The notes: generated by a model not told the origin, from the sequence alone. 64,000 nucleotides of DNA from Gallibacter intestinalis (GCF_014982745.1 NZ_JADCKA010000004.1:1-64000), one strand, 5' to 3'; counted from the stretch's first letter, positions 17,864-26,146 are shown. A program made the numbers and translations.

Positions 17864-18610
17864 CTAAACGCCTACCGCTTCGCCTAGCACCTTACCGATA
17901 GAATCGCTGATAACAAGATTGGCTATGCTGTCATACTGTGTCGAAGACTTGTTTATAAGCACCAGATTTTTTCCATTAAAGTATCTAATAAGTCCCGCTG
18001 CAGGATAAACAACCAGAGAAGTTCCTCCCACAATCAGCGTATCAGCCTGGGAAATGGCATTTACGGCGCCCATAATCTGACTTTCATCCAGTGCTTCTTC
18101 GTAAAGCACTACATCAGGCTTTACGATGCCTCCGCATTTGTCGCATTTAGGTACATATCCGTCGCAATTTGCAGGGTCCATGATGTAATCCATATCGAAG
18201 GCTTTCCTGCAATCCATGCAGTAGTTTCTCGCTGCAGAGCCGTGAAGCTCGTATACTGTTTTACTTCCCGCCTTCTGATGAAGTCCGTCAACATTCTGAG
18301 TAACAACGGCTATGAGTTTCCCATCCTGTTCCAACTTTGCCAGAGCATAGTGAGCCTTATTTGGTTTAGCATCTTCATAAACCAGATTGTGCTTGTAATA
18401 ATCGTAAAAGCCTTCCGGATTGTCTATAAAATAGCTGTGGGAAAGCATATATTCCGGTGACATACCGTATTGCTGCTGAGCATTATAAAGGCCTTCTTCA
18501 GATCTGAAATCCGGAATATTACTTTCGGTGGAAACTCCTGCACCGCCGAAAAATACGATTTTTTTACTGTTTTCTATTATCTCTTTAAGCTTTTTTATAT
18601 CTTCGTTCAT
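17864..18610 (-). CDS. cobB: Sirtuin-type NAD-dependent protein deacylase
   Basis: Removes acyl groups from lysines using NAD. The Rossmann signature GGAGVSTESNIPDFRSEEG, the TQNVDGLHQKAG segment, the catalytic histidine in ELHGSA and the zinc site (CMDC ... CDKC) are all present. The length is 248 residues. It heads the sirtuin-surE-DUF2156 operon. Because the organism makes several acyl-CoA and acyl-phosphate species, deacylation of spontaneously modified proteins is a plausible role (inference). Confidence 0.93.
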   Translation of the reverse strand: MNEDIKKLKEIIENSKKIVFFGGAGVSTESNIPDFRSEEGLYNAQQQYGMSPEYMLSHSYFIDNPEGFYDYYKHNLVYEDAKPNKAHYALAKLEQDGKLIAVVTQNVDGLHQKAGSKTVYELHGSAARNYCMDCRKAFDMDYIMDPANCDGYVPKCDKCGGIVKPDVVLYEEALDESQIMGAVNAISQADTLIVGGTSLVVYPAAGLIRYFNGKNLVLINKSSTQYDSIANLVISDSIGKVLGEAVGV

Positions 18611-18690
18611 GGGGCACCTCCCGATTTAAAAATAGTTATCATTTGTAAACATATCTTACTTCATGTAATTTTCCATCTATATGGTCATTT

Positions 18691-18699
18691 AAAATTATA
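18691..18699 (-). promoter_or_regulatory. Extended -10 promoter of the sirtuin operon
   Basis: TGATATAAT on the minus strand, with TATAAT at 18699-18694, is an extended -10 element. No good -35 lies at 17 bp. Confidence 0.45.
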
Positions 18700-18731
18700 T
18701 CACACCTTAACTTTACCAATCCAGACACACA

Positions 18732-20009
18732 CTAGTTTTTCAAAGCTGTAATCGGTACCACATACACACCATCAGGTCGTTTATATGCTGCATTTGATAA
18801 TCCACAAATTACGCATAACACCTTTGCAGGTTTGCCCTTTGGATCTTTCTCGATTTTTTTGTTTATGTCCAACAGGTTTTTCGCAGCCTCATCAATTTGA
18901 TTTGCTCCCAGTTTGATTTCAAATGCACACCATTCACCATTACTAAGCTCAATAACTGCATCAATTTTTTTATTATCGTAATCCTGATAGTGATATAGTG
19001 AAGCGCCGAACGATTCAGCATATATTTTTAAATCCCTTTCGCAAAGAGCCTCAAACAAAGACCCTAATGTCTGCAAATCATTGATTAACATATGAGGTGT
19101 TGCCTTTAACAATGCACAGGCAATAGATGGATCGCAAAAATGTCGTTTTTCAGCCTGTTTCACTCTAACGGATGATCTGATATTTGCAGCAAATGGTCTT
19201 TGGTTATCAATAATAAAAAGCCTTTTAAATATATCCAAGTATTCCGCAACAGTGTCCTTGTCAATATTTACGTCGTCAATTTCTTTAATGTCTTTTGCAA
19301 GGACGCTATTTGTAACCGTCGTCGATTCATTTCTCGCTAAAGAACGAAGCAAAAGTTTCATCTTCTCCTTATTACGTTTTACTCCGTCTATCCTGTACAC
19401 ATCATCTTCAATTATGGCATCAATATATTGAAGCGGCAGAAGAGCAGCCTGTTCTGCAGGTATATCTACATTAGCCGGCCATCCACCTTTTATAATGTAT
19501 TCTATTAAATCATTTATATAAACTTCCCCTGTCATTGTAGGAGTAAAATTACCATTACACAATTCAGCTAGCGATATCTCGCCTGAGGAATCCCTTGATT
19601 CATAAAGTGACATTGTGTGCATTTTAATTCTGGCTATTCTGCCTGCACCACTGTGCATAATACCTTTATGATTTGGAGTTGCTGAGCCGGTCAGTATAAA
19701 CTGTCCTTTTCCTCCGCTTTCATCTACTTTATGTCTCACTGCATCCCACAATGGCGGTACTTCCTGCCATTCATCAATCAGCCTTGGACTTTTTCCATCC
19801 AAAACTAATTCCGGAGACATTTGTGCCAAAGTCCTGTTTTGAAAATTGCCAGATGGATCCCCTATATAAATTTCGCTATTACTATGATGTGATGATGTCC
19901 AAGTTTTACCGCACCACTTAGGACCTTCTATACATATCGCGCCGAAGGTTTTCAAATATTGTTCGATTGTCTCATCAATAACTCTTGGTTTATAGTCTTT
20001 TCTAATCAT
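18732..20009 (-). CDS. AAA-type ATPase with C-terminal DUF4143/nuclease-like domain
   Basis: A 425-residue protein of the widespread AAA_14-DUF4143 family, whose function is not settled. Walker A is GPKWCGKT (residues 29-36), Walker B is LIDEWQEVP with D79/E80, and ILTGSATP (about 104-111) is the sensor-1-like strand. The C-terminal part contains KIDAVIEL (D350) and AFEIKLG (E364, K366), which fits a PD-(D/E)xK-type nuclease core. The ATG at 20009 follows a GGAG site. It is monocistronic, with a promoter interleaved with four 23-bp repeats. A remnant of a related gene lies at 40851-40971. Confidence 0.88.
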   Translation of the reverse strand: MIRKDYKPRVIDETIEQYLKTFGAICIEGPKWCGKTWTSSHHSNSEIYIGDPSGNFQNRTLAQMSPELVLDGKSPRLIDEWQEVPPLWDAVRHKVDESGGKGQFILTGSATPNHKGIMHSGAGRIARIKMHTMSLYESRDSSGEISLAELCNGNFTPTMTGEVYINDLIEYIIKGGWPANVDIPAEQAALLPLQYIDAIIEDDVYRIDGVKRNKEKMKLLLRSLARNESTTVTNSVLAKDIKEIDDVNIDKDTVAEYLDIFKRLFIIDNQRPFAANIRSSVRVKQAEKRHFCDPSIACALLKATPHMLINDLQTLGSLFEALCERDLKIYAESFGASLYHYQDYDNKKIDAVIELSNGEWCAFEIKLGANQIDEAAKNLLDINKKIEKDPKGKPAKVLCVICGLSNAAYKRPDGVYVVPITALKN

Positions 20010-20023
20010 AATTACTGTCTCCT

Positions 20024-20062
20024 ATGCTTAAGCATTATATCCCAATCGGAGAGTTTTGGCAA
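20024..20062 (-). promoter_or_regulatory. Promoter of the DUF4143 ATPase gene with embedded operators
   Basis: Minus-strand -35 TTGCCA (20062-20057) and -10 TATAAT (20039-20034) are exactly 17 bp apart, and repeat unit 1 of the adjacent array fills the spacer. A perfect 12-bp palindrome, ATGCTTAAGCAT (20024-20035), overlaps the start-site region. The geometry suggests tight repression. Confidence 0.7.
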
Positions 20063-20135
20063 TTACAATCGGAGAGTTTTTGACTTTTTAACCCGAAAGA
20101 TTTTGTAAATTCAACCCGAAAGATTTCGAAAATAG
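20044..20135 (-). repeat. Four direct repeats with exact 23-bp period
   Basis: On the plus strand, units start at 20044, 20067, 20090 and 20113. Units 1 and 2 read AATCGGAGAGTTTTGG and AATCGGAGAGTTTTTG; units 3 and 4 read AACCCGAAAGATTTTG and AACCCGAAAGATTTCG. The two classes agree at most positions (consensus AAYCSGARAGWTTT) and differ in a consistent way. The array begins inside the ATPase promoter and runs about 75 bp upstream of its -35, so it looks like an operator array or iteron. Confidence 0.85.
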
Positions 20136-20179
20136 GTGGATAGGTTGGTATAAAATAATCAGCACAATGGCCACAGACA

Positions 20180-20217
20180 AAAGCAAAAGACCCATTTTCT
20201 AATACGAAATCTGGGTC
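20180..20217 (-). terminator. Terminator of the ECF S-component gene
   Basis: On the minus strand, GACCCAGATTTC pairs with GAAAATGGGTC (outer arms 20189-20194 and 20212-20217) and is followed by TTTTGCTTTT. It ends the leftward transcript and separates it from the DUF4143 repeat array. Confidence 0.8.
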
Positions 20218-20262
20218 CTTCAGTTTTTTGTTATATAAGTTGTTTCTCTGTTATTATCATTA

Positions 20263-20808
20263 TTACTTTATCACGTAGGCAAACTGCTTTTTCATAGGTG
20301 TTCTGTAGAGAGCGTATGCCAGAGCCGATGCTAAGATGACACCCACTACGAACTGTACGATATTCATAGGAACAGATGCCAGCGGTGTTATAAAGCTTCC
20401 GTACATAGCGCTTTCCGCTAAATAGTATCCGCATACCATAAATGCTCCACCGATTATCATTCCAATGATTTCAGCCACTTTCATTTTAAAGCCGGTAAAT
20501 CCATGTCTTACGGCCATATCTATAAACAGTCCTACAACAACTGCCATAAGCCCCTTAACTATCAAGGTTACTGGAATATATTGAACATATCCTGCAAACA
20601 TATCAGCCATGGCAGAACCTACACCTGCCGCTACGGCGCCCCACTTCCATCCCAGTAAAAGCACTGAGAAGAATATCATGCAATCGCCTAAATGAATATA
20701 TCCCTGTGTTGCCGGTACCGGTATTCTTATTATCATGGTCATGACGATAACCATACACATCATCATAGCAGTAAGCACCATTTTGTTTATCGTCTTAGTA
20801 CTGTTCAT
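20263..20808 (-). CDS. ECF transporter S component, probably for a B6-type vitamin
   Basis: A 181-residue integral membrane protein with about six hydrophobic segments and the ECF S-component features: a short charged N terminus, an early VPATQGYIHLGDCMIFFSVLLLG stretch, and small-residue helices (GAVAAGVGSAMADMFAGY). It would bind a vitamin and work with a shared EcfAA'T module that is not in the window. The divergent MocR/PdxR-like gene suggests a pyridoxine-type substrate (PdxU2-like), but hydroxymethylpyrimidine-type carriers look similar, so the substrate is an inference. Confidence 0.8.
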   Translation of the reverse strand: MNSTKTINKMVLTAMMMCMVIVMTMIIRIPVPATQGYIHLGDCMIFFSVLLLGWKWGAVAAGVGSAMADMFAGYVQYIPVTLIVKGLMAVVVGLFIDMAVRHGFTGFKMKVAEIIGMIIGGAFMVCGYYLAESAMYGSFITPLASVPMNIVQFVVGVILASALAYALYRTPMKKQFAYVIK

Positions 20809-20980
20809 TTCCTCTTTGCCCCCTTGTCTTATTTAACTGTCCGATGTACTCGTCTTTTCATTTGATATCTATTGTAATTATACTTAAGGAATGATACTAT
20901 TAAAATACACAAAATTGATTATTTTTATAATAACAGTTAATTTATAATATCTTGAATGATTTAGCGAGAAAGGAGCAGCT
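20809..20980. promoter_or_regulatory. Divergent promoter region, ECF S component / MocR
   Basis: An AT-rich region with a minus-strand TATAAT at 20882-20877 for the transporter, with TTTAAT 16 bp upstream as a weak -35, and plus-strand candidates around TTGATT (20916) for the regulator. GATATC-containing stretches occur at both ends and might be regulator sites, but no convincing repeat was found. Confidence 0.4.
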
Positions 20981-22411
20981 ATGAAGGCTATAATCCCTGT
21001 ATTTGAAACAGATAGTGCAAAGCCCATTTACATGCAATTATACGAATTCATCAAAGAAGCGATATTATCAGGCGAAACTGCACCTCACGAAAAGCTGCCT
21101 TCCTTAAGAAACCTGTCATCTTCTCTAAACATAAGTGTCACAACTGTGGGACTGGCTTACGGGCAGTTAGAGGTGGAAGGATATATATACAGCAAGCCTC
21201 AAAGTGGATATTTCGTAAGCGATATTTCCAAGACGCCGGATTTTGAAAGCGTTGGCAAACCCGTAAATTCTCCAGTGTCGGAAATCATGAAATCCGAAGG
21301 TGTAGAAGGTATAATTTCAGAACATAGTTCTGCCAACAAGCAGCCTCCTTTGATATACGACATCAAATGCTTTGATTTTGTCAGCTGGAAAAAGTGTATA
21401 AACCGCGTCTTAAACGATTATCCTTATCTGCTTTTGACGGAATCAGACCCACAGGGAGAAGAACTTCTGCGAAGGCAGATTGCAAAGTATCTTTACACTT
21501 CCAGAGGAGTGCGATGCAATGCAGATCAGATAGTCATCGCTGCAGGCACACAGCAGATTACAAACCACCTGGCAACCCTGCTCAAGCTTATGGATATATC
21601 CCTTATATCCTTTGAAGAGCCTGGCTATCCTCAGGTAAGAAATACCTTCCGCGATCGTGGCTTTGCCATATCTCCAGTGCCTGTCAAAACCGATGGGATT
21701 GAAATAGACAGACTTCCTTCAAATGTGGCTTCCGCAGCCTATGTCAGTCCTTCAAATCAGTTTCCTACAGGCGCTGTAATGCCGGTGGCAAACAGATATA
21801 GGCTCTTGGAATGGGCAGAAAGCAACGACAGCTATATAATCGAAGACGACTACAACAGCGAGTTAAGATACTTTGGCAGACCTATTCCGTCACTGCAGGG
21901 GCTCGATAAAAGAGGCCGCGTTATTTATCTGGGTTCCTTTTCTTCCACGCTGTTTGCTTCCATTAAAATCAGTTATATGGTGTTGCCCCACAGTATGGCT
22001 CAAATGTTTCACAGCATCATGAAGGGTTATTCCCAGTCCTGTTCCAAAACAGAACAGCTGGCTCTGGCATTTTACATGGAAAGTGGAAAATATCAGACTG
22101 GAATAAAAAAACTAAGAAGGCTGTATTCCCGCAAACTGGAAGCCGCAAAGGCTTCCATTGAAGCTCATTCCCATGGGCGTATAACTCCCCTTGGCACATC
22201 GTCAGGACTGAGCATGCTCCTTTCTGTGAAAACGAAAAAACTCCCTTCCATGCTGGAAGAGAGTTCACGTTCCATCGGTATTTCCTCTGTCGCTGCCCAT
22301 GTGGACGCCGGAGAAAGAAAGGTTGCCATGATATTTTATTATAATCTGATTCCAGATGAGCTTATGGACAGTTGTATTGAAAAACTGTGCGATTTATGGC
22401 TTCAGGTTTAG
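20981..22411 (+). CDS. MocR/PdxR-family regulator (GntR-aminotransferase fusion) without the PLP lysine
   Basis: A 476-residue transcription factor with an N-terminal GntR winged helix (residues 10-80; KLPSLRNLSSSLNISVTTVGLAYGQLE) fused to a fold-type I aminotransferase domain. The pyridine-binding aspartate region IIEDDYNSELRYFGRPIPSLQG (D289/D290) is intact. The motif that normally carries the Schiff-base lysine (family pattern like GTFSKTL) reads GSFSSTL, so S322 stands at the lysine position. It could still bind PLP non-covalently or sense another ligand. Divergence from an ECF S component supports a vitamin-uptake regulator. Its 3' end overlaps the convergent gene by 18 bp. Confidence 0.88.
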   Translation: MKAIIPVFETDSAKPIYMQLYEFIKEAILSGETAPHEKLPSLRNLSSSLNISVTTVGLAYGQLEVEGYIYSKPQSGYFVSDISKTPDFESVGKPVNSPVSEIMKSEGVEGIISEHSSANKQPPLIYDIKCFDFVSWKKCINRVLNDYPYLLLTESDPQGEELLRRQIAKYLYTSRGVRCNADQIVIAAGTQQITNHLATLLKLMDISLISFEEPGYPQVRNTFRDRGFAISPVPVKTDGIEIDRLPSNVASAAYVSPSNQFPTGAVMPVANRYRLLEWAESNDSYIIEDDYNSELRYFGRPIPSLQGLDKRGRVIYLGSFSSTLFASIKISYMVLPHSMAQMFHSIMKGYSQSCSKTEQLALAFYMESGKYQTGIKKLRRLYSRKLEAAKASIEAHSHGRITPLGTSSGLSMLLSVKTKKLPSMLEESSRSIGISSVAAHVDAGERKVAMIFYYNLIPDELMDSCIEKLCDLWLQV

Positions 22412-24184
22412 CAAAATGTCAAAGGCGCCGGCTGCGGCGACAGCCGCCCACAGGGGCAGCCCTGTGGCAGCCGCTGCGGCAAAGGCGGCAATCCTTATTA
22501 TCCAAAGAGCAGCGGCTTTGCCGGCGCTCTTTTTTTTGCAGCCAGATGAATAGATTTTAATCTTTGCCAAAGTCTTAAGTTCATCGGATGTTAACACAAA
22601 ATCCCCTTGCTCTGGCATCAAAAACCTTTCCTCATCGCTCACCTTAACTGTCAGAACATCATCCTTGCCAAAATTCACCTGGGAAGTGTTCCTTTCAACG
22701 GCAAATATAAAGTTCTTGCTTTTTTTGCTTTCGGAAAGTTCTTCATATATACCTTCCGGATCTTTTCCAAAAACGGCATACTTTGTAATTCCCGCATCTG
22801 CCCATGCATTGTATACGGTTTCTGCCTCCTGATCCGCTTCATAGGAAAGGGCGATATATCCCATATATTTCTGATTGCAAGCAACATGAACAAGCTTGTA
22901 GCCGTCCTCTGTTTCCACATCACCTATGTTTAAAAGTTTCATCATTTCACCGTTTCCAGTGCAGATAAATCTTCCTCCTATATGACCCGAAAGGCCCTTG
23001 TCTTCAATTGTTTCAAAGCCCGTTACAAGACTTTTCCTCAAGGCAGAACTTGCTGGTAGACCTTCATATCTTGCCATCTGCATAAAGGCATCTACAATTG
23101 CTCTATCCTCTGCCAGATTTGAAAAGCAGCTGAGATGTGCAGCAAAGGTAAGCATTTCTTCCTTTCCGCAGTCTATATTTCTGATATGACGAACGCTGTA
23201 TGTCCCCTCGCCCAATCCAAGAGTTTTTTCCACCATAACCCTATCAACTGCAGAAGCCCTTTCAAAGGCTTTTATATCCTCCGGCAAAATCCCTTCTTTA
23301 TTTAGTTTTTGCAAAACTGCACGCTGAGTGCGCCTTACATTCAGCGCCCCATCGCCAAATGACGATCCAGCCAGCACCGTCAAAGCAGCACATATCCACG
23401 GCAAATAATCTTCACCAAATCCCAAAGGCGGCACAAGACCGATAAGCACCGCCGCCGCCACAAACAGCGCCGTCAGCACCCTTTCCACCTTAACTGCCAA
23501 ACGCTCCATGCTGCCGATGCTGTCTGCGCACCTTTCAACCCTGCCTGCGCAGAGGCTGATAAAACTATCAGCCGTGGCGGCGACAACCTCCACCTGTAGC
23601 GTGCCTCCCTGCACAATTCCTCCTGCCGGCACAAAGTCACCTCTGACAGTTTCAATCTCGTAAAAACGTCCCGGAAAATCTGACAAATCAACTGTAGCAT
23701 CACCCATAAACACCCTGCTGTCTGCCGGAATTCTCTCCCCATCCTTTACAATGGCAATGTTTCCGATTTCCAGCTCTTCGGCAGGTATAACGGTTTCCTT
23801 GCCATCTCTGAATACAACGGCTTCCTCCGGCACCATACCTAAAGTCATAGTTTTCCCGTTAAGGGTCTCAGGCACCAGCAGTCTCTGCACATATCTGTAT
23901 ATGACAAATATCAACAGACTGACTCCTCCTTGAAGTCCTTGTCCTGCCAGTAAAAGGCCCAAAGATGCCACAAGCACAAAGGGTTCTGCCGTCAAAAATC
24001 TTTTAACCTTGCATCCAATTACAATATCATAAACCACGCTGATTGCAGATATGACCAGTGAAGCCACAAAGGCAAACAGGGCAGCTTTTTCCGACACCGG
24101 CGCAAAGGCGCCGAAAACCAAAAGCGCCGCTGCCACTATAATCTGCAATATTTTAAAGACTGTACTTTCCATTAGTTTTTTCAT
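22394..24184 (-). CDS. P-type ATPase-like protein with all catalytic motifs lost
   Basis: An uninterrupted 596-residue membrane protein with the overall plan of a P1B-type ATPase: N-terminal helices, an actuator-like domain (GERIPADSRVFMGDATVDLSD, residues 149-169), two helices (about 236-275), and a P/N-like region. Each diagnostic motif is altered. The phosphorylation motif DKTGT is replaced by VEKTLGLGEGTY (E319), the TGES loop by DFPGRFYEIE, the CPC-type metal site by LAGSSFGDGA, and the N-domain HP and the GDGxND hinge are absent. The frame also runs to a TTG at 24205, but the ATG at 24184 lies one base after the preceding stop and has an AGAGG site. It is cotranscribed with a metallophosphoesterase. 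It is probably a pseudoenzyme; transport by ATP hydrolysis is unlikely. Confidence 0.8.
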   Translation of the reverse strand: MKKLMESTVFKILQIIVAAALLVFGAFAPVSEKAALFAFVASLVISAISVVYDIVIGCKVKRFLTAEPFVLVASLGLLLAGQGLQGGVSLLIFVIYRYVQRLLVPETLNGKTMTLGMVPEEAVVFRDGKETVIPAEELEIGNIAIVKDGERIPADSRVFMGDATVDLSDFPGRFYEIETVRGDFVPAGGIVQGGTLQVEVVAATADSFISLCAGRVERCADSIGSMERLAVKVERVLTALFVAAAVLIGLVPPLGFGEDYLPWICAALTVLAGSSFGDGALNVRRTQRAVLQKLNKEGILPEDIKAFERASAVDRVMVEKTLGLGEGTYSVRHIRNIDCGKEEMLTFAAHLSCFSNLAEDRAIVDAFMQMARYEGLPASSALRKSLVTGFETIEDKGLSGHIGGRFICTGNGEMMKLLNIGDVETEDGYKLVHVACNQKYMGYIALSYEADQEAETVYNAWADAGITKYAVFGKDPEGIYEELSESKKSKNFIFAVERNTSQVNFGKDDVLTVKVSDEERFLMPEQGDFVLTSDELKTLAKIKIYSSGCKKKSAGKAAALWIIRIAAFAAAAATGLPLWAAVAAAGAFDILLNLKP

Positions 24185-24185
24185 A

Positions 24186-25382
24186 TCATACTGCCTCTTT
24201 TTCAAATTCGATATTTATAACCATGATTTCGCTGTCTGTTCCCAGCCTCATGGCAGGTCCCCATACCCCTGCACCCTGGGTTACGCAGCTGTACATGTTT
24301 TCAATTTTCTTTACTCCCGCCGGATTTTCCCAGCTGAGAGCCGTCAAAAGATTTCCCGGAAAAATCTGTCCGTTATGGGTATGCCCGGAAAAGTCCACAT
24401 CCACTCCTGCTTTTGCCAGTTCCTGTAGCTCTCCCGGCTGATGATCAATTACAAGAATCGGTTTTGACTTGTCCATATCCGAAGTAAGCTGCTCCGGAGT
24501 TCCCCTTGTTTCCCCGAGCTTTTTAGACATACTGGCATCCTTCCTGCCTATCAGATAAAAATCACCATCTATTAAAAGACTCTCATCTTCCAGCAATTTG
24601 ATATCACTGTCCTCTAAAAACTTGTAAAACCTTTCATCTTTATCATAGTCTTTGTCACCGACAGTAAAGCCAGCCAGTAGCTGCTCAGGCAAATCGTGGT
24701 TTCCCCAGCAGGCATATGTGCCATAACGGCTTTTAATCTCCGATAGGGTCTTTGCCATTTTTTCAGGCTTTTCTATGGCCTTATATTCGTTATCGAAAAT
24801 ATCTCCTGCCAAAAGCACCAAATCAGGATTTTGCGCATTTATTTTATCCACTATCTTTTTTACATTATCATATCCGATGCTGTAGCCGATGTGGATGTCC
24901 GCCACCAAGACAACCTTAAGACTCTCATTTCCCGAAGCAAGGCTTTTATCCACCGTTATAGTCTGCTCATTAACCTTAATGCTTCCAAAATGCACAAATC
25001 CGTATCCTGCCACAATGGCAATTATAATCAGAGCACAGGTGGCACCTCTCACATATCTTCTTTCACTGGGATGATCTTCTTTCCACAATGTCCTGTTTAA
25101 AATCAACCTTCCTATATCAAAGAAAATAATAACTACAAGGCCGATGGCAAGAAATCCCATCCAGTAGTTGCTTATAGCCTTAAATGCCCTGTGAAAAGGC
25201 TCAGCCTGTATCAGATAACCTAAAAGAGGCGTCAACATAAAAAACACATATGCCGCTACGCTGAGGCTTACTGCTACAGGATGGCGCATCTTTTCGTGAA
25301 CCACCGCAAAATAGCGAAGTATCCTAAGGAGTATATATACATTGAGAATCACATATACCGGAGCCAGCATCCACACTATCAT
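24186..25382 (-). CDS. Membrane-bound metallophosphoesterase
   Basis: A 398-residue protein with four N-terminal transmembrane helices (about residues 3-25, 40-60, 75-100, 118-140) and a C-terminal calcineurin-like phosphoesterase facing outside. Metal ligands are visible in VADIHIGYS, LAGDIFDNEY, CWGNHDLPE, VIDHQPGEL and FSGHTHNGQIFPG. This matches the YkuE/YaeI group, some of which act on lipid headgroups such as UDP-diacylglucosamine; the substrate here is unknown. It overlaps the upstream ArsC/Spx-like gene by four bases (ATGA). Confidence 0.9.
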   Translation of the reverse strand: MIVWMLAPVYVILNVYILLRILRYFAVVHEKMRHPVAVSLSVAAYVFFMLTPLLGYLIQAEPFHRAFKAISNYWMGFLAIGLVVIIFFDIGRLILNRTLWKEDHPSERRYVRGATCALIIIAIVAGYGFVHFGSIKVNEQTITVDKSLASGNESLKVVLVADIHIGYSIGYDNVKKIVDKINAQNPDLVLLAGDIFDNEYKAIEKPEKMAKTLSEIKSRYGTYACWGNHDLPEQLLAGFTVGDKDYDKDERFYKFLEDSDIKLLEDESLLIDGDFYLIGRKDASMSKKLGETRGTPEQLTSDMDKSKPILVIDHQPGELQELAKAGVDVDFSGHTHNGQIFPGNLLTALSWENPAGVKKIENMYSCVTQGAGVWGPAMRLGTDSEIMVINIEFEKEAV

Positions 25383-25744
25383 GCATTACCTCCGCTGCAG
25401 AAATATTCTTCCCATTCCTTTTCATTAAAGCCGATTAATACCCTGTCTCCATCTACTACCATAGGCCTTTTTATAAGCATACCTTCTGAAGCTAAAAGCT
25501 GATATTTTTCTTCATCGCTCATATCTGCCAGTCTGTTTTTTAAGTCAAGCTCTCGGTATTTCATCCCCGATGTATTGAAAAACTTCTTTATGTCCTTTCC
25601 AGATGCCTTGTGCCATTTTTTAAGCTCATCTGCCGAAGGAGTCTCCTTCGATAAATCTTTGAATTCATATGAAAATTCTCTCTCCTGCAGCCATTTTTCA
25701 CCCTTGCGGCTTGTACTGCATCTAGGATATCCGTAATAAATCAT
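25379..25744 (-). CDS. ArsC/Spx-family thioredoxin-fold protein
   Basis: A 121-residue protein of the arsenate-reductase-like (Spx/MgsR/YffB) family: IYYGYPRCSTSRKGEKWL at the N terminus, RPMVV with the conserved Arg-Pro near residue 94, and FNEKEWEEYF at the end. The redox site is C-S-T-S rather than the CxxC of true Spx, so the YffB-type reading is more likely than an RNA-polymerase-binding regulator. It heads the operon with the phosphoesterase and the ATPase-like gene. Confidence 0.88.
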   Translation of the reverse strand: MIYYGYPRCSTSRKGEKWLQEREFSYEFKDLSKETPSADELKKWHKASGKDIKKFFNTSGMKYRELDLKNRLADMSDEEKYQLLASEGMLIKRPMVVDGDRVLIGFNEKEWEEYFCSGGNA

Positions 25745-25962
25745 TTGTTCTTTCCTTTCAGTTCTTATTTCTTCTCTTTCCCATCACTTAATTTACATCA
25801 ATCTTTATCCGGCACGCCGGCATGTCTACCAGTTATTATACCATAACCAAAGATTGCTTTGTTCTTTTTCAAAGGCTTTTAAAATACATTCCTATATCCC
25901 CCTGGGATACCGCCGTTTCCCGTACCCATCTGATTTCAACTTGTATGCCAGTTTCTATGTGA

Positions 25963-26042
25963 TTGTTAACAAATTATCTATCTTATTTTTAGTGTTATAT
26001 AACAAATATTTCATTGATTTTTTATAATTCCAAGACTATAAT
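25963..26042 (+). promoter_or_regulatory. Promoter and two palindromes ahead of the keto-acid operon
   Basis: The 25745-26146 gap holds a near-perfect promoter: TTGATT at 26014-26019, 17 bp, TATAAT at 26037-26042, giving a leader of about 100 nt. Upstream are two perfect palindromes, TTGTTAACAA (25963-25972) and TGTTATATAACA (25993-26004), with centres 31 bp apart (three helical turns) and at about -81 and -50. They share TGTTA/TAACA half-sites, so an upstream activator or a Rex-like redox regulator is possible. A third palindrome, TATGCGCATA (26106-26115), lies in the leader. Nothing else was recognised in the gap. Confidence 0.65.
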
Positions 26043-26146
26043 CATATTTAGGATAAGTATTGTATTTAAATAGGTGCAATCTTGTACGGTTTGTATTATT
26101 TTTGCATATGCGCATAACGCGTAAGGTATGAAAGGAGATAGTTCAA

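Noticed and set aside
24184-24205. Start of the P-type ATPase-like protein at 24205
   Set aside because: That codon is TTG inside the end of the preceding gene; the ATG at 24184 follows its stop by one base and has a better placed ribosome site.
26014-26146. Sigma-54 promoter for the ptb operon, as in bkd operons of other Firmicutes
   Set aside because: No TGGCAC-N5-TTGCW pattern was found; a good sigma-A promoter is present instead.
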